Translations under genes and position numbers: made by a program
Shown: piece after piece, positions 11,114-18,886 of the stretch
Position numbering within the stretch: position 1 is the first letter of the stretch
Layout of the letters: every line of letters starts with the position of its first letter
Assembly: GCF_009834365.1 (NCBI RefSeq)
Contig: NZ_CP041348.1
Location: forward strand, 864,501 to 928,500
Reading direction: 5' to 3'
DNA: 64,000 nucleotides
Origin: Komagataeibacter xylinus
GTDB lineage: Bacteria; Pseudomonadota; Alphaproteobacteria; Acetobacterales; Acetobacteraceae
The notes under the pieces: model-generated
Database searches by the model: none
Seen by the model: only the letters and a program-made list of their open reading frames with translations
What the model was told of the DNA's origin: nothing

Positions 11114-11725
11114 CTACCGCGTCCGCCCGTCACCACGACACCGGATCCATTCACGCTCGGTCACGATCGCGGGCAACGCCACGTCATACCGGCCGGTCGG
11201 GATGCACGCCACCTCCTGAAAGGAAAAGCCAAACCCCACCGCCCGCGCCGCGGGCAGGCTGGCCAGCGTACGATCATAATAGCCCCCGCCATATCCCAGC
11301 CGCATGCCCCGCCTGTCAAATGCCAGCAGCGGCACGCACACCACATCGGGCTGCACGATGGGGCCAACAGGGTGGGATGTGCCATAGCGGCCTGCCTGCA
11401 TGGCGCAGCCCGGCTGCCACAGGCGGAAGGCAAGCCTGTGGCCCTTCGGCGTGGTTTCGGGCAGGGCAATGCACAGGCCATCGGCATGGAGCGCATGCAT
11501 GACGGGTTCGAGCGCGCTTTCCCCGGGCAGTGGCCAGACAAGGGCAATGGCATCGCCTGCCGTGGCCATGGCGCGCAGGGCGCGGACCATGCGGTGCTGG
11601 AGGGATTTCTCGGCCATCTCACGCCCGGGGGCTGTGGCGAAAGCGGCCCGCCTGCTGGCCATGATGCCACGCAGGGCCTGTTTGGCATGCGCGGTGGACC
11701 ACGATTCGTTTGCGATGGAAGTCAT
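11114..11725 (-). CDS. 5-formyltetrahydrofolate cyclo-ligase
   Basis: This 203-residue protein converts 5-formyl-THF to 5,10-methenyl-THF with ATP. The C-terminal family signature LAFDRRGMRLGYGGGYYDRTLA is intact, and the LVWPLPGESALEP and PETTPKGHRLAF segments fit the folate and ATP sites. It lies downstream of zapA with a gap that holds a probable 6S RNA, the arrangement conserved in many proteobacteria (ygfA/fau). Confidence 0.93.
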   Translation of the reverse strand: MTSIANESWSTAHAKQALRGIMASRRAAFATAPGREMAEKSLQHRMVRALRAMATAGDAIALVWPLPGESALEPVMHALHADGLCIALPETTPKGHRLAFRLWQPGCAMQAGRYGTSHPVGPIVQPDVVCVPLLAFDRRGMRLGYGGGYYDRTLASLPAARAVGFGFSFQEVACIPTGRYDVALPAIVTEREWIRCRGDGRTR

Positions 11726-11734
11726 GGAAAATGA

Positions 11735-11897
11735 TACGGAGCCACCATGGCCGTTGGTCGGATCAGCCCTCCCGGACCTGCTGACGCAGGTGGGCGCCAG
11801 ATAACGTGACCACGATCACGACAGTGCCAGCTCCCTAGGAAGTGCTTATCGGCCCAGGGGTTGAATCATGCCTGACGCACCCGGCAGCCCCGCCCTT
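11735..11897 (-). ncRNA. ssrS: Probable 6S RNA
   Basis: The gap between zapA and the 5-formyl-THF cyclo-ligase gene is the standard genomic site of 6S RNA in proteobacteria. The reverse strand here is strongly self-complementary and GC-rich. It includes the perfect hairpin ACCTGC-TGAC-GCAGGT (11773-11788 on the + strand) and a central region with CTTCCTAGGGAGCTGG that could form the open promoter-like bubble. The ends are approximate, because I could not compute a fold or covariance score. 6S RNA binds housekeeping RNA polymerase in stationary phase. Confidence 0.6.
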
Positions 11898-11902
11898 TCT
11901 AT

Positions 11903-12244
11903 CTAGTCCTCTTCCATTGCGTCCGCAATGTTTTCCGCACGTTCAACAAGGTGGGCAAGCTGTTCGGTGCGGCGTGCGTTCTCGATGCGCGCCTGCCGGC
12001 CCTGCGCAAGCTGGTGGGCGGTGTCCGATGACATCTTTTCCGCCGTCAGGTCATGGATTTCGTCGGCCATGAGCAGGGCGGCGAGCGCAAGCAGCCGCCC
12101 CTCGCCGCTATGGCCGCCAAGCTCGCGGATGCGCTCGATCCGGCGCTCGACTTCCTGCGCCATGGCCTGGAGGTGTTTCTCCTGCCCTTCCTTGCACCCC
12201 ACGGCGTAGGAAAAACCGTTGATGCGCACGGTAACCTGGCTCAT
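11903..12244 (-). CDS. zapA: Cell division protein ZapA
   Basis: This 113-residue protein starts with MSQVTVRINGFSYAVGCKEGQE, the ZapA globular head that binds FtsZ, followed by a helical coiled-coil stretch (LQAMAQEVERRIERIRELGG and the Glu/Arg/Ala-rich C-terminus). ZapA bundles FtsZ protofilaments at the division site. It is preceded by a small conserved-context gene ending three bases upstream and followed by the putative 6S RNA. Confidence 0.92.
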   Translation of the reverse strand: MSQVTVRINGFSYAVGCKEGQEKHLQAMAQEVERRIERIRELGGHSGEGRLLALAALLMADEIHDLTAEKMSSDTAHQLAQGRQARIENARRTEQLAHLVERAENIADAMEED

Positions 12245-12247
12245 GGC

Positions 12248-12514
12248 CTATTCCTCCCCGCTGGTGGTTTTCCCACCTTCATCAAGCACGTCGCGCACGC
12301 GGGCAATGAGCACGTCGATGTTGGCGGCAAGCGCCTGCAGGTCGACATCTGGCGCTGCTGGCGGCTGGATGGCGGCCTGGGCGGTACGGCGATCAAGAGC
12401 GAAGGCGATGCGATTGAGGGCGAGTTCAAGGCGGTCAGCCGGATTCTCTCCAGCCTCCGAGGGGGAGCGCGCGGCGTCCTGTTCCGGTGGCATGATAATA
12501 TCAGACACGTTCAT
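12248..12514 (-). CDS. Small zapA-linked protein, function unknown
   Basis: The ATG at 12514 has the ribosome-binding sequence GAGGGAAAGG directly upstream; the longer frame from a TTG at 12568 has none. The 88-residue product is acidic at the N-terminus and helical later (DRLELALNRIAFALDRRTAQAA, then DVDLQALAANIDVLIARVRDVLDEG), consistent with a short coiled coil. Many alphaproteobacteria have such a small helical protein (DUF4164-like) just upstream of zapA, but I assign it to that family by context only. Confidence 0.65.
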   Translation of the reverse strand: MNVSDIIMPPEQDAARSPSEAGENPADRLELALNRIAFALDRRTAQAAIQPPAAPDVDLQALAANIDVLIARVRDVLDEGGKTTSGEE

Positions 12515-12570
12515 CCTTTCCCTCGTTCCTCCCCTTGAACTGATCGCGCGGTGCGGTTTCAACGTCAAGC

Positions 12571-12981
12571 ATGATCGACAAACATGACCATTATATGCCG
12601 CTTATCACGGTATCAGACGCAGGAGAGCTGGCGCTGGTCACCACCACGGCAGCATCGTTACGCATGGACTGCGCCGTGGTTTCCCCGCCGGGCGCGGGGT
12701 GTTTCATGGGGGTACCGTGGTGGGCGGCGCTGGTGGCGGACTGCCCGCTGCCCGCCTGGCTGGACTGCGGGCAGGCGGCGGGCCATGCGGCGGCCGCCCT
12801 GCGCGCAGGATTGAGCGGTGTCATTGTCAGCGCCACGGCCGCGCAGCACCATACGCTCGTATCACTGGCACGCATGACGGGTGGCCACGTGCTTCGCCAG
12901 CGCCCGCACGCGCTGGAACTACCGGCAAAGGGTGCGAGGGATGCGCTGGAAAGATACCTGCGTGCCCCCGACATACCATGA
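12571..12981 (+). CDS. Hypothetical protein upstream of aldolase
   Basis: This 136-residue protein is not recognised. It contains an Ala/Gly-rich core that looks like two alpha/beta units (PAWLDCGQAAGHAAAALRAGLSGVIVS) and a basic C-terminal helix. No ribosome-binding site is obvious at 12571; an ATG at 12595 is an alternative. It runs in the same direction as the aldolase gene, 58 bases upstream, and is divergent from the zapA operon. Confidence 0.5.
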   Translation: MIDKHDHYMPLITVSDAGELALVTTTAASLRMDCAVVSPPGAGCFMGVPWWAALVADCPLPAWLDCGQAAGHAAAALRAGLSGVIVSATAAQHHTLVSLARMTGGHVLRQRPHALELPAKGARDALERYLRAPDIP

Positions 12982-13039
12982 CAGAACCGTCCGGGCAGGC
13001 GCAGGATGCACGGACACCCATTTGCAAGGGGAACGAGAA

Positions 13040-13960
13040 ATGACACTGACACCGCAGGTCAAGGCAATCCTTGACCACTACGAAAGTGACACGCCGGGCA
13101 CCAAGGCCAACCTTTACCGGCTCATGAACACCGGCAAGCTCGCCGGTACCGGCAAGCTGGTGATCCTGCCGGTTGACCAGGGCTTCGAGCATGGGCCGGG
13201 CCGTTCCTTCGCCCCCAACCCGCCCGCCTATGACCCGCATTACCATTACTCGCTCGCCATCGAGGCGGGGCTGAACGCATTCGCAGCCCCGCTGGGCATG
13301 CTCGAGGCCGGGGCCAGCACGTTTGCGGGCCAGATTCCCACCATCCTCAAATGCAACAGCTCCGACAGCCTGACCACACAGAAGAACCAGGCCGTGACCG
13401 GCACGGTTGCCGATGCGCTGCGGCTGGGCTGCTCGGCCATCGGGTTCACCATCTACCCTGCCAGCGACTTCCAGTTCCACCAGATGGAGCAGTTGCGCGA
13501 GATGGCGCGCGAGGCCAAGAACGCGGGCCTTGCCGTGGTGGTGTGGAGCTACCCGCGCGGCCCGATGCTCGACAAGGCGGGCGAGACGGCCATCGACATC
13601 TGCGCCTATGCCGCCCACATCGCCGCCGAGCTTGGCGCGCACATCATCAAGGTCAAGCCACCGACCGAGGATCTGTGCCTGCCCGCGGCCAAGAAGGTCT
13701 ATATCGATGAGAAGGTCGATATCGCCACCCTGCCCGCGCGAATCCGCCATGTGGTGCAGTCGGCCTTTGCGGGCCGCCGCATCGTGATCTTCTCGGGGGG
13801 CGAGCACACCACCACCGAGCACCTGCTCGAGACCATCCGCGGCATCCATCAGGGCGGCGGGTTCGGCTCGATCATCGGGCGCAACACCTTCCAGCGCCCC
13901 CGTGCCGAAGCGCTGAAACTGCTCGGTGACATTACCGACATCTTCGCGCAGAAGGTCTGA
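13040..13960 (+). CDS. Fructose-bisphosphate aldolase, class I (DhnA/FbaB type)
   Basis: This 306-residue protein cleaves fructose 1,6-bisphosphate, or makes it in gluconeogenesis. It has the archaeal/DhnA-type class I features: LVILPVDQGFEHGPG near residue 35, and the Schiff-base lysine in GAHIIKVKPPTEDL near residue 205. The ATG at 13040 follows AAGGGGAACGAG. Acetic acid bacteria often lack phosphofructokinase, so a gluconeogenic role is likely. Confidence 0.9.
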   Translation: MTLTPQVKAILDHYESDTPGTKANLYRLMNTGKLAGTGKLVILPVDQGFEHGPGRSFAPNPPAYDPHYHYSLAIEAGLNAFAAPLGMLEAGASTFAGQIPTILKCNSSDSLTTQKNQAVTGTVADALRLGCSAIGFTIYPASDFQFHQMEQLREMAREAKNAGLAVVVWSYPRGPMLDKAGETAIDICAYAAHIAAELGAHIIKVKPPTEDLCLPAAKKVYIDEKVDIATLPARIRHVVQSAFAGRRIVIFSGGEHTTTEHLLETIRGIHQGGGFGSIIGRNTFQRPRAEALKLLGDITDIFAQKV

Positions 13961-13974
13961 TCCTTCTGTCAGTT

Positions 13975-14003
13975 CCCCGCATGGCGAAGCTGGCCATGCG
14001 GGG
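13975..14003 (+). terminator. Hairpin downstream of aldolase gene
   Basis: CCCCGCATGGC (13975-13985) pairs perfectly with GCCATGCGGGG (13993-14003). There is no T tract after the stem, so it may act as a weak terminator or an mRNA-stabilising stem between the aldolase gene and thiE. Confidence 0.5.
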
Positions 14004-14043
14004 GGTGTTCGCCACCGCCACGGTGGCATAGGATCGGCCCGAC

Positions 14044-14676
14044 ATGACCGATTGCCAGCTTTACCTCATCACCCCCGAATCGCTTGATCCGGCCGCTTTC
14101 GCCCCCCGTCTTGCCGAGGCGCTCGACGCAGGCCCGGTTGCGGCGGTGCAACTGCGCCTTAAAAATGTTGATGACGACACGATCCGCCGCGCGGTGGACG
14201 TGCTCCAGCCCGTGACCCATGCGCGTGACGTGGCCTTCATCATGAACGACCGGCCCGACCTTGCCGTAAGCTGCGGCTGCGACGGGGCGCATGTGGGCAT
14301 GGACGATACCGATGTGGCCACCGCCCGGCGCATGCTCGGCGAGGAACGCCAGCTTGGCGTGTCCTGCTATGACAGCCGCGATATGGCCCTGCGCGCGGGT
14401 GAGGCCGGGGCGGATTACGTGGCGTTTGGCGCGTTCTTCCCCTCGCCATCAAAAGAAACCGAAGTCCGGGCCGATCCGGCGCTGCTCACATGGTGGAGCA
14501 GCATGATCGAACTGCCAGTGGTGGCCATTGGCGGCATCACACCTGCAAACTGCGGCACGCTGGTGCGCGCGGGGGCGGATTTTCTGTCGGTCATCAGCAC
14601 GGTGTGGTCGCACCCTGAGGGGCCGGGTGCAGGCGTAAAGGCCATGAACGCAGCGATTGCCGCAGCGGAAGAATAA
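14044..14676 (+). CDS. thiE: Thiamine-phosphate synthase-like protein
   Basis: This 210-residue TIM-barrel protein of the ThiE/TenI family joins the thiazole and pyrimidine phosphates in thiamine synthesis. The family motifs are LYLITPE at the start, AVQLRLKN (the strand-2 lysine region), FIMNDRPDLA, DGAHVGMDD, YVAFGAFFPSPSKE and VVAIGGITPANC. TenI-type isomerases share the fold, but the complete GxFPSxSKE loop favours the synthase. No TPP riboswitch is visible in the 83 bases upstream. The stop codon overlaps the edge of repeat copy B. Confidence 0.85.
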   Translation: MTDCQLYLITPESLDPAAFAPRLAEALDAGPVAAVQLRLKNVDDDTIRRAVDVLQPVTHARDVAFIMNDRPDLAVSCGCDGAHVGMDDTDVATARRMLGEERQLGVSCYDSRDMALRAGEAGADYVAFGAFFPSPSKETEVRADPALLTWWSSMIELPVVAIGGITPANCGTLVRAGADFLSVISTVWSHPEGPGAGVKAMNAAIAAAEE

Positions 14677-14758
14677 AAATTTCTGGTGAAGCTTTTTTCA
14701 AAGAGCTTCGAAAGATGCCGCCTTTTTGAAAAAAAGCGGCACCCAGAAACTGTTAATT
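14675..14758 (+). repeat. Double-hairpin repeat, copy B (forward)
   Basis: This full-length copy reads TTTCTGGTGAAGCTTTTTTC first and then GCCGCCTTTTTGAAAAAAAGCGGC, ending CCCAGAAACTGTTAAT. It overlaps the thiE stop on the left, and its right arm supplies the stop codon (14753-14755) of the converging HEAT-like gene. Confidence 0.9.
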
Positions 14759-15775
14759 TATGGCCCGTGCCTGCTGCTGGCGCAGATAGCCCGCCCAACG
14801 CCGCACGGTTGGGCTACGGTCTGCCTCAAGCACAGGCACAATCGTAGCCAGATCGGGAAAATCCCGCCAGCAATACGCCAATGCCCGCAGCGCCGTGCGC
14901 CTGACCATGGCTGAGCGGTCAAGCAGGGCCGTGGCAATCAGGGCATTACGGTCAACGGGCAGCGTGACATTCCGCCGGGTCAGTTCTGGCGCGGGGCGGT
15001 TGAGGCCCAGCGATTTGTTCACCCATTCCTGCCGGATGCCCGTTTTCCATCGCGCCTGCCCCCATAACAGCACCTGTAGCGCCGTTGCCCGCACGCTGGC
15101 CTGCCGGGCCATACTGGCCAGCATGGGCAGCGCAACATCAAGCAGCGGCGTGCGCAGGAAATAGCGTAGGGTCACCGCCAGCGGGCCATCGCATGCGGTG
15201 GCAAACCGCGCGACCAGCAGCACCCGCACGCTGGGGCGGGTGAATAACTGGTCCATGCAGGCAGCCTGCGCGGGTGCCCAGCGGGTCCAGTCCTGCCAGC
15301 TTGCCCGCAGGGCCAGGCCCATGGCGACCGCAATATCGGGCGCAACCTGCGGGAACAGCCTGCCTGCACACCGTGCAGCGGCCTCGCGCACGGGGCCAGC
15401 CCAGTCATTGAGGCGCATGGCAAGGGCTGCCAGCATGAAAGGCGAGCGCGGCACGGTAACCAGCGCCTTCAGGGCCGCCTCACGCACATAGCCATCTCGA
15501 TGCAATGTCAGGACCTGTGCCAGCATGGGCATGGTGGCCAGCACGCCGCATATGAGGCGGCGATCTTTTTCGGAGTCCACGGGGTAATAAAAACAGCACA
15601 GCGCGTTTCTGATCCGCACACTGGCCGTTAAAATCTGCTCCGCCGGCAGGGCATCAAGCCCTGCAACGCTCGCCGCGACAAGGGCGGTGGGCGGCGAGAT
15701 TCCTGCCAGCAGGCATTGGCCAAGCGCAACGAGGTCGGTCTTGACCGCAGGAGGCAGGTCGTAATCCGTCAACAT
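14753..15775 (-). CDS. HEAT-repeat-like protein, function unknown
   Basis: The ATG at 15775, with GGAG 12 bases upstream, gives a 340-residue all-helical protein. It has repeated Arg/Ala/Leu-rich helical pairs, such as DGYVREAALKALVTVPRS, DWAGPVREAAARCAGRLFP and DRSAMVRRTALRALAYC, which match HEAT/PBS-lyase-type repeats used for protein binding. A longer frame begins at 15877. No catalytic residues are seen. The gene is bracketed by copies B and C of the interspersed repeat in the same orientation, and its stop codon lies in copy B. Confidence 0.65.
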   Translation of the reverse strand: MLTDYDLPPAVKTDLVALGQCLLAGISPPTALVAASVAGLDALPAEQILTASVRIRNALCCFYYPVDSEKDRRLICGVLATMPMLAQVLTLHRDGYVREAALKALVTVPRSPFMLAALAMRLNDWAGPVREAAARCAGRLFPQVAPDIAVAMGLALRASWQDWTRWAPAQAACMDQLFTRPSVRVLLVARFATACDGPLAVTLRYFLRTPLLDVALPMLASMARQASVRATALQVLLWGQARWKTGIRQEWVNKSLGLNRPAPELTRRNVTLPVDRNALIATALLDRSAMVRRTALRALAYCWRDFPDLATIVPVLEADRSPTVRRWAGYLRQQQARAIN

Positions 15776-15897
15776 GGTAAGAAAAGCTCCATGACCGGGT
15801 TCAGGCGCCCCGAATGGGGTGAATACCTGCCGGCAGGAGGCCGGTGATCTTTTTACCAGCAAAACCGCAGGCTGCAAGTCATAATATACCTGAAAGA

Positions 15898-15982
15898 ATA
15901 AAAGTTTCTGGGGAAGATTCTTTCAAAGAACTTCGAAAGACGCCGCCTTTTTGAAAAAAGGCGGCACCCAGAAACTTTTATT
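15898..15982 (+). repeat. Double-hairpin repeat, copy C (forward)
   Basis: This full-length copy starts AATAAAAGTTTCTGGGGAAG and has the second hairpin GCCGCCTTTTTGAAAAAAGGCGGC and end arm CCCAGAAACTTTTATT. The first hairpin is degenerate (GAAGATTCTTTC/GAACTTC). It ends four bases before the epmA stop, downstream of epmA and upstream of the HEAT-like gene. Confidence 0.9.
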
Positions 15983-15986
15983 ATTA

Positions 15987-17018
15987 TCAGATATTTGTTG
16001 CTGCATCCCCCAGCCACTGCACATCGGCAATCCGGTTCGTGCCCGCCGCCAGCATCACCAGCCGGTCAAAACCCAGCGCAATGCCTGCGCAAGGCGGCAG
16101 GGTGCCAAGGGCGGACAGAAAGGCTTCATCCATCGGCCAGTCCAGCCCGGATTCGCCAGGGTACAGGGCTGCGCGCCGTGCCCGGTCGGCCTCAAAGCGG
16201 GCGCGCTGCTCGTTGGGGTCGGTCAGTTCCTCGAACGCATTGGCCAGTTCGATGCCCCCTGCATAAAGCTCGAAACGCAGCGCCACGCGCGGGTCGGCGG
16301 GATCGCGCCGGGCCAGCGCCGCCTGGCTTGCGGGCCAGTGGGTGAGAAAAGTGGGGCGCGTGCGGCCGATATGCGGCTCGATGCGCGCCATCATCAGGCG
16401 GAAGAACAGGTCCTCCCACGTCTCGCCCCGGCGCAGGTCACAGCCTGCCGCCTCAGCCAGCGCCGCGGCGTCGCCCTCATGGGCAAGAATGTCCACCCCC
16501 GCATAGCGTGCGAAGGCTTCGGCAACCGTCAGGCGCTCGAAGGGGGCAGTCGTGCTGATTTCATCTCCCCCTGCCCGCACCACCGGCGGCAGGACCGCGC
16601 GCAGCAGGGATTCGGTTTCATCCATCAGCCCTGCCAGCGTGGCACCCGGGCGGTACCATTCCAGCATGGTGAACTCATGGGCATGCAGCCTGCTGCCCTC
16701 TTCATTCCGCCACACGCGTGCAAGCTGGTACACGGGCAGGCCGGTGGCGGCGACGATGCGCTTCATGGCAAATTCCGGGCTCGTATGCAGCCACAGCCTC
16801 TCGCGGCTGCCATCAGCACCCGCGCGCTCGGTGGCAAAGACCTTGAGGTGCACTTCCTCGCCCGGAGTCGGCACGGCGTAGGGGGTCTCGACTTCCGTAT
16901 AATTCCGCGCATCAAAAAACGCCCGCACGCCGCGCAGCACGAGGTTGCGGCGCAGCAGCAGGGGCAGCCGGTCGGCAATGCGGGCACAGTCGGGGCGTGG
17001 GGGCTGGGACTCGGGCAT
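15987..17018 (-). CDS. epmA: EF-P--(R)-beta-lysine ligase
   Basis: This 343-residue homologue of the class II lysyl-tRNA synthetase catalytic core lacks the anticodon-binding domain, as expected for EpmA (GenX/PoxA/YjeA). The class II motifs are present: VRAFFDARNYTEVETP, RLWLHTSPEFAMKR, ARVWRNEEGSRLHAHEFTMLEWYR and the C-terminal GIALGFDRLVML. It attaches (R)-beta-lysine to elongation factor P. It is divergent from epmB, which makes the substrate, and efp follows epmB. The frame continues upstream antisense to epmB, but the family start is MPESQPPRPDCARIADRL at 17018. Confidence 0.92.
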   Translation of the reverse strand: MPESQPPRPDCARIADRLPLLLRRNLVLRGVRAFFDARNYTEVETPYAVPTPGEEVHLKVFATERAGADGSRERLWLHTSPEFAMKRIVAATGLPVYQLARVWRNEEGSRLHAHEFTMLEWYRPGATLAGLMDETESLLRAVLPPVVRAGGDEISTTAPFERLTVAEAFARYAGVDILAHEGDAAALAEAAGCDLRRGETWEDLFFRLMMARIEPHIGRTRPTFLTHWPASQAALARRDPADPRVALRFELYAGGIELANAFEELTDPNEQRARFEADRARRAALYPGESGLDWPMDEAFLSALGTLPPCAGIALGFDRLVMLAAGTNRIADVQWLGDAATNI

Positions 17019-17069
17019 GGGGCACGCTCTTTGGTTGCAGCGGACGGTTGCGCGCAGTACAGCCCCCGC

Positions 17070-18134
17070 ATGGCACTCCCGGTCAATCCCCCCCAGCCCG
17101 CGCGCACGCTGCGCAGCGTGGCCGACCTGCTTGCGGCAGGGCTGATTACGCCCGCGCAGGCTCCAGCGCTGGAAAACGTGGCGAAACACTACGCCACTGC
17201 CATTCCTCCCGCCTTTGCCAGCCTGATCGAAACACCCGATGACCCGATCGGCCGCCAGGTCATTCCCGATGCGACGGAATGCCACGCTGACCCCACGGAA
17301 GACCCGGACCCGATTGGCGATGACGCGCTCTCCCCCGTGCCCGGCATCGTGCACCGCTATGCCGACCGCGCGCTGCTCAAGCCGCTGCTGGTCTGCCCGC
17401 TTTACTGCCGCTTCTGCTTCCGCCGCGAGCATGTCGGCCCCGGCGGCGGCGTGCTTGATGAGGCCGCCCTCGAGACAGCGCTCGACTGGCTGCGCACGCA
17501 CCCTGACATTCATGAAGTCGTGATGACCGGCGGCGACCCGCTCATGCTCTCGGCGCGGCGCATGCGCATGATCATGCAGGCCCTTGAGGGGATGGAGCAT
17601 ATCCACACCATCCGCATCCACTCCCGCGTGCCGGTGGCCGACCCCGACCGGCTTGATGAGGAAATGGCCGCAGCACTCGAGACCACGCGCTCGATGTGGC
17701 TGGTGGCGCACATAAACCACGCACGCGAACTCACGCCCACAGCCCGCGCCGCCATCCGCCGCGTGCAGGCGCGCGCCATACCGGTTTTGGGCCAGTCCGT
17801 GCTGCTGCGCGGCGTGAATGATACGCCAGAAGCCCTCGAGGCGCTTTTGCGCGCGCAGGTGGCTGCCCGCATCCGCCCCTATTACCTGCACCAGCTTGAC
17901 CCTGCGCCGGGCACCGCACGCTTTCATGTGCCCATACGCGAGGGGCAGCGCCTGCTCGCAAGCCTGCGCGGGCGGATGACGGGCATTGCGTGGCCGACCT
18001 ATGTGCTCGACATTCCCGGCGGGCATGGCAAGGTGCCGATCGGGCCGGATTACCTGCGCACCGGGCCCGATGGCATGCTCAACGCACTGGCGCCCGATGG
18101 CACGCTGCACCGCCTTGCGCGCGAACAGGGGTGA
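17070..18134 (+). CDS. epmB: EF-P-linked L-lysine 2,3-aminomutase
   Basis: This 354-residue radical SAM enzyme isomerises lysine to (R)-beta-lysine for EF-P modification. The iron-sulfur cluster motif CPLYCRFC lies at residues 109-116, followed by RREH and EVVMTGGDPLML, and the PLP/SAM-binding LHQLDPAPGTARFHVP segment is near the C-terminus. It is placed between epmA, which is divergent, and efp, which is 86 bases downstream and in the same direction. Confidence 0.93.
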   Translation: MALPVNPPQPARTLRSVADLLAAGLITPAQAPALENVAKHYATAIPPAFASLIETPDDPIGRQVIPDATECHADPTEDPDPIGDDALSPVPGIVHRYADRALLKPLLVCPLYCRFCFRREHVGPGGGVLDEAALETALDWLRTHPDIHEVVMTGGDPLMLSARRMRMIMQALEGMEHIHTIRIHSRVPVADPDRLDEEMAAALETTRSMWLVAHINHARELTPTARAAIRRVQARAIPVLGQSVLLRGVNDTPEALEALLRAQVAARIRPYYLHQLDPAPGTARFHVPIREGQRLLASLRGRMTGIAWPTYVLDIPGGHGKVPIGPDYLRTGPDGMLNALAPDGTLHRLAREQG

Positions 18135-18220
18135 AAAGAGGGGCGCCAAACCTTGCCCTTCCGCGCGCGGGGCGCTAGAAGCCGAACCGCCATACTTCCC
18201 ACAACCATACAGGGACCACC

Positions 18221-18787
18221 ATGAAGCAGCAGGCAAACCTGATCCGTGCCGGGCAGGTCATCGAGCACGACGGCCGTCGCTGGACGGTCCTGAAGCAGCA
18301 GATCATCACGCCGGGCAAGGGCGGCGCATTCATCCAGGTGGAAATGCGCGACCTCAAGACCGGCAACAAGACCAACGAGCGCTGGCGCACCGCCGATACC
18401 GTTGAACGCCTGATGACCGAGGAGAAGGAATACACCTACTCCTACATGGACGGCGACAACATCGTGCTCATGGACCCCGAGACCTTCGAGCAGCTGCTCC
18501 TGCCGCTTGACCTGCTTGGTGATCAGGCTCCCTTCCTGCAGGACAACATGACCCTGGTGCTCAACCTCGTGGAAGGCGACCCGGTTGGCGTGACGCTGCC
18601 CGCGCAGGTCACGCTTGAGGTGGTCGAGGCCGACCCGGTGGTGAAGGGCCAGACGGCCAGCTCGTCCTACAAGCCTGCCCGCCTGTCCAATGGCGTGAAG
18701 ACCATGGTGCCCCCCTTCATTGAAGCCGGCGAGCGCATCGTGGTCCGCACCGAGGACAGCAGCTACGTCGAGCGCGCCAAGTCCTGA
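18221..18787 (+). CDS. efp: Elongation factor P
   Basis: EF-P (188 residues) relieves ribosome stalling at polyproline. The modified lysine is K33, in the loop TPGKGGAF; a lysine at this place fits EpmA-type lysylation. The OB domains and the C-terminal motif NGVKTMVPPFIEAGERIVVRTEDSSYVERAK are complete. This and the two modification genes form a self-contained set. Confidence 0.97.
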   Translation: MKQQANLIRAGQVIEHDGRRWTVLKQQIITPGKGGAFIQVEMRDLKTGNKTNERWRTADTVERLMTEEKEYTYSYMDGDNIVLMDPETFEQLLLPLDLLGDQAPFLQDNMTLVLNLVEGDPVGVTLPAQVTLEVVEADPVVKGQTASSSYKPARLSNGVKTMVPPFIEAGERIVVRTEDSSYVERAKS

Positions 18788-18886
18788 TCCCTAAAGGGCC
18801 GTGGCCTGCCTGCCCGCAGGCCGCAACCCGTTTTTCCTTCACCCCTTACACCCGTTCCACCGCCGAACCAGACAGGACCGATCACC

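Noticed and set aside
13961..14043. TPP riboswitch upstream of thiE
   Set aside because: The gap has only 83 bases, is filled by one hairpin and lacks the conserved THI-box segments.
15951..18134. A very long rightward frame (727 residues) covering epmA in antisense and epmB
   Set aside because: Only the part from 17070 matches a family; the first half is the shadow of epmA on the other strand.
15987..18236. A 749-residue leftward frame spanning epmB and epmA
   Set aside because: The first 400 residues are antisense to epmB with no family features; the EpmA start at 17018 is clear.
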